Shown: positions 24,287 through 33,598, counted from the stretch's first letter. The stretch is 64,000 bases of DNA from Poriferisodalis sp965215815 (GCF_965215815.1 NZ_CBDCEO010000013.1:1364001-1428000), one strand, 5' to 3'. A program made the numbers and translations. The notes: generated by a model from the sequence alone, not told the origin.

Positions 24287-24945
24287 CGCTCATCACCGAT
24301 CAGACCTCCGCGAAGTCGCGGCAGCTCGGCTCGGGCCTCATGCCCGAGATCGGCACGGCTTCCGCATCCGCGGCAATTGCAGACCTGAATGAGTCCTACT
24401 CGGCATGTACGAACTGGACATGGGTGAGTTCAGCGCGGTTCGTCAGCGTGCGTAAAGCGCGCAGCCAACGTGCACCACGGTTGCCCGTGCTGAGCCTTCT
24501 GACAAACAAGAAGGCACAGGGCGGAAGCGAATCGCTCCTAGAGGAGCTGGCAGTGGATCGCGGCCTTGGCTGGACGGACGTCGCGCGGCTGTGCGGAGTT
24601 TCGATCTCGGCGGTACGCAAGTGGCGATCCGGGGGTGCGCTCGCGCCTGAGCGCTTGCGGTCGTTGAGCAAACTGGCTGCGTTCTTGGAGATCCTCTCGG
24701 AGGTCGGGCCAATCGATGATCCAGTCGGCTGGCTGATGATGCCGCTCGTCGAGCAGCACACCATCACAGCCGCCGGGATCTACCGCGCTGGGCACGACGA
24801 AGACATCCTCGAGCACGCGCAGGGCAATCTGACTGTTGAAGAGCTCCTGGACCGCTGGAATTCCACTTGGCGAACGGACACACGCTCGGATTGGATGGTC
24901 GTTGAGCGCCCTGATGGTGAGCGAGTGATCACCCGACGTAGTTAA
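24283..24945 (+). CDS. Helix-turn-helix protein, second gene of the TIGR04255 operon
   Basis: 220 residues. A clear HTH sits near residues 93-115 (GLGWTDVARLCGVSISAVRK then WRSGGALAPER), followed by a helical segment (LSKLAAFLEILSEVGPIDDP) reminiscent of Xre-type antitoxin or regulator proteins. The C-terminal part is not recognised. It starts within the stop of the TIGR04255 gene and ends 10 bp before the next gene. A DNA-binding regulator or antitoxin-like role is plausible but unproven. Confidence 0.75.
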   Translation: MTLITDQTSAKSRQLGSGLMPEIGTASASAAIADLNESYSACTNWTWVSSARFVSVRKARSQRAPRLPVLSLLTNKKAQGGSESLLEELAVDRGLGWTDVARLCGVSISAVRKWRSGGALAPERLRSLSKLAAFLEILSEVGPIDDPVGWLMMPLVEQHTITAAGIYRAGHDEDILEHAQGNLTVEELLDRWNSTWRTDTRSDWMVVERPDGERVITRRS

Positions 24946-24955
24946 CGGAGACGCG

Positions 24956-25600
24956 TTGAGCGAACTCGATGAGCCCGAGGATCCTTCTGACGTCTGGTAC
25001 GCCTGCCCACCCGATGAGGTGCCCACCCACCGGATGCTCATGCAGGGTGATGTCGTGCTGCTCGACTCGGGCCCTGTGTGCGTCGTGTCTCACGCATGTT
25101 CGATGCGGCGGGGGGTACAGCTTCATCCAACGCAAATCGTTGCGCCCGTACATGAACGGCCGAACACACTCTGGCGCGGCGACTATGACTGGATGCCGTT
25201 GCCGGAGCTGGCGATGGCTGAGTTTCGTGCCGTCTCCGCGAATCTTCGGGAGTTGAGCAGCGTAGAGACCGCCGACCTGGAGGCGGGTCACCGCGTAGCG
25301 GCGATGTCCGAAGTCGGAATACAGCTGCTGCAGCAGCGAATGGCACACCACCTCACGCGCGTCGTGATCGAATTGACCACGCTCGAAGAACACTCAGCAC
25401 CGGTTCTCATGGAGGTAAATCTGCACGAAGAATGGATTGAAGCCTTGGGTGAGAACAGTGAGCAAGACTTCGGAGCATTCCTGGATGCAGACGATCGCCG
25501 GCTGAGAAAGTTGATGTTGGAGTCGCAATCCCGATTCAGGGCCCAGTCCTTGATTCGTCAAGAAATTAGGCATCGGCGTAATGCGCCGGACCCCGAATGA
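24956..25600 (+). CDS. Unknown protein, third gene of the TIGR04255 operon
   Basis: 214 residues from a TTG start with CGGAG upstream. The N-terminal half contains MQGDVVLLDSGPVCVVSHAC followed by SMRRGVQLHP, a beta-rich segment with a SHxCxM-like Cys/His cluster that could bind a metal or thiol ligand. The C-terminal half is helical (LRKLMLESQSRFRAQSLIRQ). No family recognised. It is tightly spaced behind the HTH gene, so presumably part of the same system. Confidence 0.7.
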   Translation: MSELDEPEDPSDVWYACPPDEVPTHRMLMQGDVVLLDSGPVCVVSHACSMRRGVQLHPTQIVAPVHERPNTLWRGDYDWMPLPELAMAEFRAVSANLRELSSVETADLEAGHRVAAMSEVGIQLLQQRMAHHLTRVVIELTTLEEHSAPVLMEVNLHEEWIEALGENSEQDFGAFLDADDRRLRKLMLESQSRFRAQSLIRQEIRHRRNAPDPE

Positions 25601-25639
25601 GCCCTATGTCGCCTCATCTAACGACCCTTCGCGTCGTGC

Positions 25640-25801
25640 ATGTCCGAGGCGAGCTTCGTCCTGGCGCTCGTTGCCTTGTTCTTCACGCTGAACGGCTACG
25701 CACTCGTCGGTCGATGGATCATGGGCAGCCGAGCAATGGTGGCCTTGAGGCGCCGGCGGCTCATTTGGTCGACGACTAGTCCGAGCTGTCGGCGGCCATG
25801 A
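25640..25801 (+). pseudogene. Small membrane protein cut by IS21 insertion
   Basis: ATG at 25640 opens a protein-like frame with one transmembrane helix (SFVLALVALFFTLNGYALVG) and a basic tail. It crosses the IS21 boundary at 25787 and stops 15 bases inside the element. The distal part was not found beyond the right end at 28324, so either little was lost or a deletion followed. Too short to name. Confidence 0.45.
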
Positions 25802-25979
25802 GATCCTGCCCAGTGGCGGCCATGTAGGTGCCCGCTGGGGGCCAACGGTTCTGCCCGGCGGCGGCCAACAGGACTGCCCGCGTTGAAGTCCATTTTCCGT
25901 CGGGGTCCACCGCGGCGGGGTGCTCCTCCTACTCGAATGGCCGGTCACGACAACGGTGACCGTCGAGTTGGAGGAGCGA

Positions 25980-27464
25980 GTGAAGTCTCGCGAGGAAATC
26001 ATGAACATGTTGGAAGCGTTCGACCTGGCTGGGTCGTTGCGTGGCGCCGGTGAGCTGGCCGGGGTGTCTCATCACACTGTGGCCCGTTATGTCGCTGAGC
26101 GCGATGCCGGCGAGTTGGCCGGCGACGGGCCGCGGCGCAGGGGGCGGATCATCGATCCGTTCTTGGCGAAGATCGAGGAGTGGGTCGAGCGGTCGCACGC
26201 CAAGATCCGCGCCGATCGTTGCCACGACAAGTTGAAGGCGTTGGGGTTCGAGGGTTCGGCCCGGACGGTGCGTCGGGCGGTGGCGGAGGTGAAGGCCAAC
26301 CATCGCCGTGGTCGGCGGCGGGTGTATCGGCTGTGGATCGGCGAGCCTGGGATGTGGGCGCAGTGGGACTGGGGCACCGGTGCGGTCATCGCGGGCCGAA
26401 GGACGAATCTGTTTTGTGCGTGGTTGGCGTGGTCGAGGTTCCGGGTGGTGGTGCCGTGTTGGGATCGCAGGTTGGCGACGGTGATCGGCTGTGTCGACCG
26501 GGCGATGAGGGCCTTGGGTGGTGCACCGACGTATTGGTTGACCGACAACGAGCGCACCGTCACGATCGACCACGTCGCGGGGGTGCCGGTCAGGCATCCG
26601 GAGATGGTCGCGATCGGCGGCCGCTACGGGATCACGATCGCGACGTGTGTGCCGGCGGACCCCGAGTCCAAGGGCGGGTCAGAGGCGACGGTGCGGGTCG
26701 CCAAGGCCGACTTGGTGCCCACCGACGCGAACCTGCGCGGCGACTGCACCAGCTGGGCCGAGCTGGTCGATGCGTGCGAGGCGTGGATGGCCGAGGTCAA
26801 CGGCCGTGAGCATCGGGTGACCCGGCGGGCACCGGTCGAGATGGTCCTCGAGGAGCAGCAGCGGCTGCATCGCCTGCCCGAGGCCCCATACACGGCGGTG
26901 TTCGGGGAGACCCGGAAAGTCTCTTGGAGCTCCACGATCAGCTTCGGCGGCGTGACCTGCTCGGTCCCGCACACGTTGGCCGATGAGACGGTGTGGGTGC
27001 GTGTGGACGGTGACCAGGTCGTCGTGACGCACTGCGCACCGTCAGGCCCGATCGAGGTTGCCCGCCACCAGCGTTCGACGCCTGGGCATCCGATGATCGA
27101 CGACGCCCACTACCCGCCGCGCCCGGCTGGGCCGCTGGGGCGGCGTCCGAAACCGACGAGCGCGGCCGAGGCCGAGTTCGGCGCCATCGGAGACGGCGCC
27201 CGCACCTGGCTCGTTGAAGCAGCTGCTGCGGGCACGACCCGCATGAAGGTCAAGATGGCCCAAGCCGTCACCCTTGCCCGACTGCACGGCGCCGAGCGGC
27301 TTGACGGGGCGCTCGGTGCCGCCGCGATGTTCGGCCGCTTCGCAGACGGCGACCTGGCCTCGATCCTGGCCGCTGACCCGCCCGGACAGCGCCGACGCGC
27401 CGATGACGTGCACTCGCTGCAGCCCGGCACCGCCGCCTGGGGTCGCCTCGGAGGCGACCGATGA
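25980..27464 (+). CDS. istA: IS21 transposase IstA
   Basis: About 494 residues from GTG 25980 behind GGAGGAG. It opens with the typical IS21 start VKSREEIMNMLEAFDLAGSL and an HTH (GAGELAGVSHHTVARYV). The rve-type DDE core follows with AQWDWGTGAVI (first Asp), YWLTDNERTV (second Asp) and DPESKGGSEATVR (Glu). The end overlaps istB by 4 nt. The frame is intact. Confidence 0.92.
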   Translation: MKSREEIMNMLEAFDLAGSLRGAGELAGVSHHTVARYVAERDAGELAGDGPRRRGRIIDPFLAKIEEWVERSHAKIRADRCHDKLKALGFEGSARTVRRAVAEVKANHRRGRRRVYRLWIGEPGMWAQWDWGTGAVIAGRRTNLFCAWLAWSRFRVVVPCWDRRLATVIGCVDRAMRALGGAPTYWLTDNERTVTIDHVAGVPVRHPEMVAIGGRYGITIATCVPADPESKGGSEATVRVAKADLVPTDANLRGDCTSWAELVDACEAWMAEVNGREHRVTRRAPVEMVLEEQQRLHRLPEAPYTAVFGETRKVSWSSTISFGGVTCSVPHTLADETVWVRVDGDQVVVTHCAPSGPIEVARHQRSTPGHPMIDDAHYPPRPAGPLGRRPKPTSAAEAEFGAIGDGARTWLVEAAAAGTTRMKVKMAQAVTLARLHGAERLDGALGAAAMFGRFADGDLASILAADPPGQRRRADDVHSLQPGTAAWGRLGGDR

Positions 27465-28225
27465 ACCCAGCGCCGATCGACGAGGTCGTCGACCTGTTGC
27501 GCACCCTGCGCCTGCCCCACATGCGCGCCGCAGCACCGGAGTTGTTGGCCACCGCCAAAGCACAACGCTGGGAACCGGCCGAAGCGATGCGCGCACTGCT
27601 CACCGAGGAGCTCGCCGGCCGTCAAGCATCCTCAATCCGGGCCCGGCGCAAAGCGGCCGGGTTCCCCACCGGCAAGACCTTCGACGCCTGGGACGGAACC
27701 GTCAGCTCGATCCCGGCGCCGACCCAGCGGGCGCTGCGCACCCTCGAATGGATCCACCGCCACGAGAACCTCGTCGTGTGCGGACCATCAGGCACCGCCA
27801 AGACCCACTTTCTTGAAGCGCTCGGCCAGGCCGCCGTCGATGCCGGCCACAAAGTGTCCTGGTTCAGTCTCGAGCACCTCGGCGCGCTCGTGCGCCGCCA
27901 CAGCGCCGACGACACCGCCGCCAAAGCGATCCGGCGGATCATGCGCGCCGACGTCATCGTGATCGACGACATCGGCCTGCTCCCCGTCGCCACCGAGACC
28001 GCCGAAGCGCTCTGCCGCGTCGTCGACGCTGCCTATGAGAAACACTCCATCGCCCTGTCGAGCAACCTTCACCCCGCCGGGTTCGACGAACTCATGCCCA
28101 AGACCATCGCAAACGCCACCGTCGACCGGCTCCTGCACCACGCCCACATCGTCATCACCGCCGGCGACAGCATCCGCCTCACCCAAGCCACCGCCGGCAA
28201 GGGGGTGACGCCACCGGCCAACTGA
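27461..28225 (+). CDS. istB: IS21 helper ATPase IstB
   Basis: 254 residues of AAA+ ATPase. Walker A is CGPSGTAKTHFLEALG and Walker B is VIVIDDIGLLP. The typical N-terminus (IDEVVDLLRTLRLPHMR) and the sensor region SIALSSNLHPAGFDELMP are present. IstB assembles with IstA at the transposon ends. It starts within the istA stop codon region. Confidence 0.95.
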   Translation: MNPAPIDEVVDLLRTLRLPHMRAAAPELLATAKAQRWEPAEAMRALLTEELAGRQASSIRARRKAAGFPTGKTFDAWDGTVSSIPAPTQRALRTLEWIHRHENLVVCGPSGTAKTHFLEALGQAAVDAGHKVSWFSLEHLGALVRRHSADDTAAKAIRRIMRADVIVIDDIGLLPVATETAEALCRVVDAAYEKHSIALSSNLHPAGFDELMPKTIANATVDRLLHHAHIVITAGDSIRLTQATAGKGVTPPAN

Positions 28226-28481
28226 CCCACGGGCACAACACCTGGCCACCACCGGGCAGTTCTGTTGGCCACCAACGGGCAGTTCTACTGTCCGCCACTG
28301 GGCAGATCCCACTGGCCATTGACATCAACCACAACCCCGATGAAAAATCAGGGCTAGTGGCCCTAGCCCGTCTGCTGAAGCTGGGTGCGGGTCGTTGGCG
28401 AGGCGACATGCGGCGAACTGCCTTCGTCTGGTGGCATGCTTCCTAGGTATGGTGCCCGATCACAGCCAAGAGCGGCAAAAC

Positions 28482-29168
28482 ATGGCGTACGCGCTGCGCA
28501 CACCACGCGGGTGGTACAACGCCACTCGCTCAGCGCAGCTATCCGGGATCCCTCGCCCGACGCTGTACGAGTGGCGGCGCAGCGAGACATTCTTGGGTGA
28601 CTACCCGAGAGCTTCCCCTCAAGCATGGTCGTACCGCGACTTAGTGCTTCTGCGTCTGCTTGCGTGGTTGCGGCAAGGGAAGATGCGGCGCGACCTCGCT
28701 GCCAAAAAGATCACGAATGTCAGGCGACATCTCGCCGAAGGGCAAGACATCCGACAAATCCGCGCCACGCGATACGACCTGATCATGGATGGCAGCCCAA
28801 ACGCCGACATTCGCGATGACAGAAACAACCTGCTCCCGTCCAGCGCTTTTCTCGACTTGATGAGAGTATTTGATCTACACGAACCGATTGACGAGTTACA
28901 ATGGCGCGGGCAAAAGACTGTTTGGGCACCTGATCTGGTCAGGCCATCAAGTCATACACGTATTGTCCCGTGGGTCATGTCTGGGGATCCGTGCGTCGCT
29001 AGGAGTCGTATACCGACAAGCTCTCTATACGCTCTATCGACCGAGAGGCTCCTTCCAGTAGGCCACATCGTTGCGCTCTACCCGGGCACTACAGCCACAT
29101 CGGTGAAGGACGCCATAGACCTTGAAACGCGGCTTCGAAGACGAGATGCCCTCGCGTCCGCCATCTAA
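28482..29168 (+). CDS. MerR-like HTH / DUF433 antitoxin
   Basis: About 228 residues from ATG 28482; in-frame ATG 28449 and a longer frame from 28395 also exist. The N-terminal MerR-like HTH reads AYALRTPRGWYNATRSAQLS then GIPRPTLYEWRR. The C-terminal DUF433-type domain has HTRIVPWVMSGDPCVARSRI and VGHIVALYPGTTATSVKDAI. This architecture is the usual antitoxin of PIN-like toxins. It overlaps the toxin gene by 23 nt. Codon use is noticeably less GC-rich than that of the surrounding CWB2 genes, suggesting horizontal acquisition. Confidence 0.8.
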   Translation: MAYALRTPRGWYNATRSAQLSGIPRPTLYEWRRSETFLGDYPRASPQAWSYRDLVLLRLLAWLRQGKMRRDLAAKKITNVRRHLAEGQDIRQIRATRYDLIMDGSPNADIRDDRNNLLPSSAFLDLMRVFDLHEPIDELQWRGQKTVWAPDLVRPSSHTRIVPWVMSGDPCVARSRIPTSSLYALSTERLLPVGHIVALYPGTTATSVKDAIDLETRLRRRDALASAI

Positions 29169-29718
29169 GTTCCGTTTACTACTCGACCAAGGATTCCCTA
29201 AGACTCCTTTGTCGATGATTGAGGCGCTCGATCAAAGCGTCGATGTAACACATCTGTATGACCTCGACAGGGACCTTTCGATGAGTAGTACACCTGATTG
29301 GTACCTGTACTTAGTAGCATCACAGCACAATTTTGCAGCATTCGTGACTCGCGATAAATCCCAATCCAACCAAGCCGAGGAAATGCTCGTTCTCTCTAGA
29401 CTGCCAACGCTGTCAGTCGTAACTTGGAACGAAGGCATCGAAGACCCGATTCGTGAATGGGGGCAACTCTTGGCGTACCTGCCAGCCGTACGGAAACAAT
29501 GCGACCTAAAAGGTGGCCGCATGATTGTGCTCCCAAAACCACGTATGTCTAAAAATAGCTTTATTGATCCGGTGGACATGCTCGGCAAGAAGGCGAGCAA
29601 GCAGAAGGTCTCACTTGCGCAAATCCGCCATGAAGCGCACCGAGGAATCGAATACTGGGCGCGCCACGAGCGTTCTGACGATTCGGCTACGCAAGCGTTT
29701 GTCGATGATCTTCTCTGA
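29146..29718 (+). CDS. PIN-like toxin (DUF5615/VapC45-type)
   Basis: About 190 residues from ATG 29146; TTG 29122 is an alternative. It has the PIN-like pattern FRLLLDQGFP (first Asp), then VDVTHLYDLDRDLSMSSTPD and FAAFVTRDKSQSNQAEEM with the second and third acidic sites. GQLLAYLPAVRK is typical of the family's tail. It pairs with the overlapping DUF433 antitoxin. PIN-like toxins are predicted metal-dependent RNases. Relatively low GC supports recent transfer. Confidence 0.8.
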   Translation: MPSRPPSKFRLLLDQGFPKTPLSMIEALDQSVDVTHLYDLDRDLSMSSTPDWYLYLVASQHNFAAFVTRDKSQSNQAEEMLVLSRLPTLSVVTWNEGIEDPIREWGQLLAYLPAVRKQCDLKGGRMIVLPKPRMSKNSFIDPVDMLGKKASKQKVSLAQIRHEAHRGIEYWARHERSDDSATQAFVDDLL

Positions 29719-29887
29719 AGATTCACCTACAACCTTGAATGGCGCGACGTTTGTGTCTCCACACTGGTATATATGAGTGTCGTTACACTCCCCGGAACGG
29801 CAACGCGTCGGCTGATCTGCCCATCGGAGCAGGTCGCGTCTCCGCTGCTGACTGTTCCGGTCTTTGCCCTTTCGGTTGTCGATGCTG

Positions 29888-30952
29888 GGCAAGCTCTATC
29901 GGTGGTTGCGACTGAGTCGAGTGCAGGTGTCGGCTGCTGATGTCCAGTGGTGGAGTCGGCGGGGCATGTGGTTGAGGTTGTCCTCGATGACCGAGAGCCG
30001 CAGTTGTGCGATGTCGAGGCTGGTGCCTTTGGGGAGCCATCGGCGCAGCAGCGCGTTGGTCTGCTCGTTGGTGGGTCGCTGCCACGGCGAGCGCGGCTCG
30101 CAGAAGAACGCCTCGATGCCGAGCGCGGCTTCGATGTCGGCCCCGCGGGCCACCTCGCGGCCTTGGTCCCAGGTGAGGCTGCGCACGAGCGCGGCGGGCT
30201 GGCGGCCCAGCGCCGCGGTGACCGCGGCGGCGACCTGCGGCGCGTCGTAGCCGTCGGGCAGCGCGGCAGTCAAGCAGTAGCGGCTGGTGCGCTCGGCGAG
30301 GGTGACCGCGGCGGTGCGGTTCGCTTTGCCGACGATGAGGTCGCGGTCCCAGTGGCCTGGCTGCGAGCGGTCCTCGACGTCGTCGGGCCGGTCGGCCAAC
30401 CGCCGGTATTCCCCCAGCGGGCCGGGCTTTTGGGCCTGCGCGACGCTGCGCGGCCGACGGCGCCGGCAACGCCGCGGCAGCTTGTCCCAGGAGCCGGCGG
30501 GCAGGCCGCTGCGCGCGTCGTTCGCGTAGCACGCCCGGTAGATGGTCTCCGCGCACACGCTCATGCCCGCCTCGCGCAGGTCCGCCGCCGCGGCGTGCGG
30601 GGACCAACGCAGCTTCAAGCGCTCATTGACCGCAGCGGCCAGCACCGGATCGACCGCCAGCTTGGAGACCCGAACGCGTCGCGCCCTCGCGCATGCCGAC
30701 GCGTGCGCCGAGCGGGCGTCATAGCCCGCCCACCCGGCGCAGCGGGCCAGCTCGCGATGCACCGTGGACCGATCACGGCCCAGCCGCCGCGCTACGTCCG
30801 CGACGCTGCGGCCCGCCCCGAGCGACGACTCGATGAACACCCGCTCATCCAAACTCAGCCTCGCTGCCATACTGGACACCTCCATCGGTCGGCTGCATGT
30901 GTTGGCAACGGTCATCATGACCGTTCACTTGCAACCACCGATGGAGTTCGCT
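29888..30952 (-). mobile_element. IS30-family insertion sequence
   Basis: Terminal inverted repeats CTCTATCGGTGGTTGCGACT (left) and, inverted, CTCCATCGGTGGTTGCAAGT (right) bracket a full-length transposase. The exact outer ends are uncertain by a few bases. No target duplication was recognised. Confidence 0.85.
29896..30870 (-). CDS. IS30-family transposase
   Basis: About 324 residues from ATG 30870, eight bases after GGAGG; in-frame ATGs lie at 30885 and 30918. The N-terminal HTH is SVADVARRLGRDRSTVHREL. The DDE core has GHWDRDLIVGKANR (first Asp), SLTWDQGREVARG (second Asp) and WQRPTNEQTNALLRRWLPKG (Glu), all classic IS30 motifs. The stop lies within the left inverted repeat. Intact. Confidence 0.93.
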   Translation of the reverse strand: MAARLSLDERVFIESSLGAGRSVADVARRLGRDRSTVHRELARCAGWAGYDARSAHASACARARRVRVSKLAVDPVLAAAVNERLKLRWSPHAAAADLREAGMSVCAETIYRACYANDARSGLPAGSWDKLPRRCRRRRPRSVAQAQKPGPLGEYRRLADRPDDVEDRSQPGHWDRDLIVGKANRTAAVTLAERTSRYCLTAALPDGYDAPQVAAAVTAALGRQPAALVRSLTWDQGREVARGADIEAALGIEAFFCEPRSPWQRPTNEQTNALLRRWLPKGTSLDIAQLRLSVIEDNLNHMPRRLHHWTSAADTCTRLSRNHR

Positions 30953-31170
30953 CACCCTTAGGAGAGCCCCAAACTATGGGCTCCACTTCTGAAAGGGGGT
31001 ACTCCACTTTTGGTGTAGCTGCTTGAGGCTGCTGCGTCGACGGAATTGGCACCATTGGGCAAAATCCCAGGTCAGGGGGCTGCGCCACGGCTCCGTGGAA
31101 CACACGAGCATCGAATGCGGTCAGCGTCGGTTTCAGCTCGTGACCTGATGCGCACGATGGCGCACTGGGT

Positions 31171-31926
31171 TCACTCTTGTGATTCGCTGCTCGGCTCGGA
31201 CGGGTCGTCCGCCGGTTGGTTCGCTGAGCTGGCGACGTTTTTCTGCGCGGCTGCTCGTCGGTTGTGCGCAGCTGCAGCGGCTGTCGCTGCGATCTGGGCT
31301 GCTGCGCGCCCGCGAGGCAGACCGCTATCGCTCCGGAGTGCCTCAGCTGTGACTTCGACCGTGTCGCGGCGGTCCACGCCGTCCTTGTACGTCTGGGAGG
31401 TGAAGCCTCGGTCTGCGACAACCTCGCGTTCCTCGGCGAAGGTGGGGAAAGCCGCCGAGTCGTCCGCCTTTGCGAGAACTGCCGGTTCGTTCCCGTCCGG
31501 CAGGGAAGCCGAAAGCATCGCTCGGGCGAACCAGTCCAAGCCGTACTCGACGCCGTCCACGGTCCAGCCCTTCTCGAGTGCGCCTTCGAGCTGCTTCATG
31601 CGTCTCAACGCTGATTCGTAGCTGAACGGCTCCGGGGATTGGTCGGCAGACCGCACCCCCAGCTCGGCCAGTTCGTCGCGGGTGAAGCTGTTCAGCGTCT
31701 CGGTGACCGCGGCACTGGTGTAGGGCCGGCCCTGTTCGGCATTGTGGACGATCGCGGTCAGCAGCGCCGCGACAGTCACCCGCGATCGTGGTCCTGGGTG
31801 ATGGTCGAGCCGCTCCTCGATGGGATCCCCCTCTGTCAATGTGGTGTGAGACAGCGGAAGTCCCAGAGGCGCCACCCGTAGTTGAGGCACCGGGCGCGGC
31901 AGAACTCCCTGCCGAGATCCCAGCAA
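31171..31926 (-). pseudogene. Probable degenerate transposase (family not fixed)
   Basis: 251-residue frame. The segment PGPRSRVTVAALLTAIVHNA then EQGRPYTSAAVTETLNSF resembles the N-terminal region of large actinobacterial DDE transposases. After the stop at 31171 a second minus-strand frame continues with GHELKPTLTAFDARVFHG, like the next part of such proteins. That suggests a frameshift and 3' truncation near the IS30. No catalytic core was confirmed. Confidence 0.4.
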
Positions 31927-32015
31927 CCTTCGAACCGTCGTCCGACGACACCGACGGGGAAGATCAGGCCGAGGATGAGCACACTCACGAAGATGGAACG
32001 ACTCACACGCACTGA
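31843..32015 (+). pseudogene. 3' remnant of an acidic, His-tailed protein
   Basis: The plus-strand frame reads VPEAPPVVEAPGAAELPAEI then DDTDGEDQAEDEHTHEDG and ends at 32015. Such low-complexity acidic/His tails occur at real C-termini. The upstream part is replaced by the antisense transposase-like sequence. Weak support. Confidence 0.3.
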
Positions 32016-32096
32016 GGGGCGATCACCTGGCGTGCTCGCCGCTCTTGTGTGACACCCCCTGGGAGAATGGCAACAAGCGAACAAGGGATGCCCTAA

Positions 32097-33365
32097 ATGA
32101 ACACGCGCTCTCGAACCAGTCGCGCGAGCCGAGCCAAGCGAATGATGGTGGCTCTGGCGGCAGCAGTGTTGCTCGCCGCCGTTCCGACGTTCGCGCCGGC
32201 TGGTGCCGCTTCCGACGACCTCGCCTCGGTCTATGTCGTCCGCTACGGCGGCGCGGATCGGTATGCGACATCGCTGCTGATCGCTGAGGCGTTCGCCGCC
32301 GAAGCCGGCGGGTCGCTGGACACCGTGGTGATGGTGTCTGGTGTTCATTGGACTGACGCTGTGGTCGCTGCGTCGGTGGCAGGCCGTTTTGACGCGCCGG
32401 TGCTGATGACGCCGCCTGATCGGCTGCTGGGCGATGCGCTCGTGTGGCTGTCCAATGTCGGCGTCGAGCGGGTTGTCGTCGTCAGCGCCGATCCGCCGAA
32501 CAAGCCCCCCACAGTCAGCACCGACGTGACTGACGCTCTTGTGCACGAAGGTCTCGACGTCGAGCGCGTCTCAGGCAACGACCAGTACCGCACCGGGGTC
32601 GCTGCGGCTCGCCGTCTCGGCGGGGCAGGCGATCTGGCCCGGTTCGGACCGACCGCGATCGTCGCGTCGGGCGAAGTGTTCGCTGATGCGCTTGTCGCCG
32701 GACCGCTCGCTGCCCGTAACCGTCTCCCGCTGCTGCTGACCCCCAAGGCAGGCTTGCATCCCGACGTGGCCGAATACCTGAGCGACGCCGGGGTCAAGCG
32801 GGTGGTTCTGATGGGCGGCACCGCAGCGCTGTCCGTTGATGTGCAGACCGGCATCGAAGCGCTGGGCATCGTTGTGGACCGCATGGCCGGAGCGACCCGG
32901 TTCGAGACCGCCACGAAGTTCGCCGACTATGCCGCCCGTTACGGCGGCGGCTGCTGGTCCGACGATCAGGTCGGGCTGGCTCGGGCGTTCCTGCCGTTCG
33001 ACTCGTTCAGCGCCGCGCCGCTGCTCGCACAACTGTGCGCCCCAGCGGTGCTCACCGACCCGGCCGAGATTCCCGACACGACCGTGGAGTTCCTCAACGA
33101 CGCCCGCCAAGGCCAGGACCGGATCACGCTGCGGGTGTTCGGCGGCAACGCCGCAGTGTCACAAGACGCTATCGACACCTATCTCGCTGCCAGCAGACCG
33201 ACCGGCAAGACATACAAGAACCGATCGCCGGATTCAGTGCTGCCCGCCACCGACCGCTACTTCATCGACCACCACGAAGCCGCAGCACTGTTCCCCGAGT
33301 GCCCGCCTCCGCCGTCGGCGGGTCACCCGAACACAATCGCAAAGCGGAACGGTCTCCAGGAGTGA
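32097..33365 (+). CDS. Short secreted CWB2 protein (three repeats, minimal C-terminus)
   Basis: 422 residues from ATG. The signal peptide has hydrophobic core MMVALAAAVLLAAVPTFAPA. Three CWB2 repeats follow (GGADRYATSLLIAEA, GNDQYRTGVAAA, GATRFETATKFA) with GGTAALS and GGNAAVS turns. It belongs to the sequence subgroup of the genes at 43670 and 51806 rather than the TTG-start subgroup. Nothing but a short, Pro-rich tail follows the CWB2 region, so a larger C-terminal domain may have been lost. A deleted copy of a small membrane protein lies just downstream. Confidence 0.88.
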   Translation: MNTRSRTSRASRAKRMMVALAAAVLLAAVPTFAPAGAASDDLASVYVVRYGGADRYATSLLIAEAFAAEAGGSLDTVVMVSGVHWTDAVVAASVAGRFDAPVLMTPPDRLLGDALVWLSNVGVERVVVVSADPPNKPPTVSTDVTDALVHEGLDVERVSGNDQYRTGVAAARRLGGAGDLARFGPTAIVASGEVFADALVAGPLAARNRLPLLLTPKAGLHPDVAEYLSDAGVKRVVLMGGTAALSVDVQTGIEALGIVVDRMAGATRFETATKFADYAARYGGGCWSDDQVGLARAFLPFDSFSAAPLLAQLCAPAVLTDPAEIPDTTVEFLNDARQGQDRITLRVFGGNAAVSQDAIDTYLAASRPTGKTYKNRSPDSVLPATDRYFIDHHEAAALFPECPPPPSAGHPNTIAKRNGLQE

Positions 33366-33451
33366 TTCACCCTGGGTTTTGCGCAGGCTCCAGAGATTGG
33401 AGCAAGCATGGGAGCCGTGAGCACAGAAGCGAGGGCCATCAGCATCGGACA

Positions 33452-33598
33452 GTGTCACCCAACGTGATCATCAGCCTGCGTGCGGAAATGCAGGCTGGTT
33501 TCCGCGAGATCAACGCGACGCTGCTGGACCACACCGATCGACTTGCCAGTCTCGAAGCCGCTGCCGGGCTGCCCGGTTCCGCCGACGTGGATCAATGA
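33452..33598 (+). pseudogene. Internally deleted copy of the small TM/coiled-coil protein
   Basis: The 48-residue frame (GTG start) reads VSPNVIISLRAEMQAGFREI and ends GSADVDQ. It matches the intact gene at 39190-39489 except for a clean in-frame loss of 123 bp (41 codons), equivalent to 39217-39339. That removes the membrane helix and the first half of the coiled coil. The deletion joins two CTG triplets. Confidence 0.7.

Larger units (their letters stand above)
25787..28324 (+). mobile_element. IS21-family insertion sequence
   Basis: About 2.5 kb, with istA and istB overlapping. Both termini begin TGTC and carry multiple inverted sub-repeats. The left end has CTGCCCAGTGGCGGCCA and TGCCCGCTGGGGGCCAAC. 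The right end, inverted, has CTGCCCAGTGGCGGACA and TGCCCGTTGGTGGCCAAC. Multiple terminal repeats are usual for IS21. No target duplication is visible, so one flank may have been rearranged. Confidence 0.8.

Noticed and set aside
29775..29790. Perfect inverted repeat GAGTGT-N4-ACACTC as a terminator of the PIN-like toxin gene
   Set aside because: The stem is short with no T-run and lies 57 bases after the stop; it may be chance, so it was not listed as a feature.
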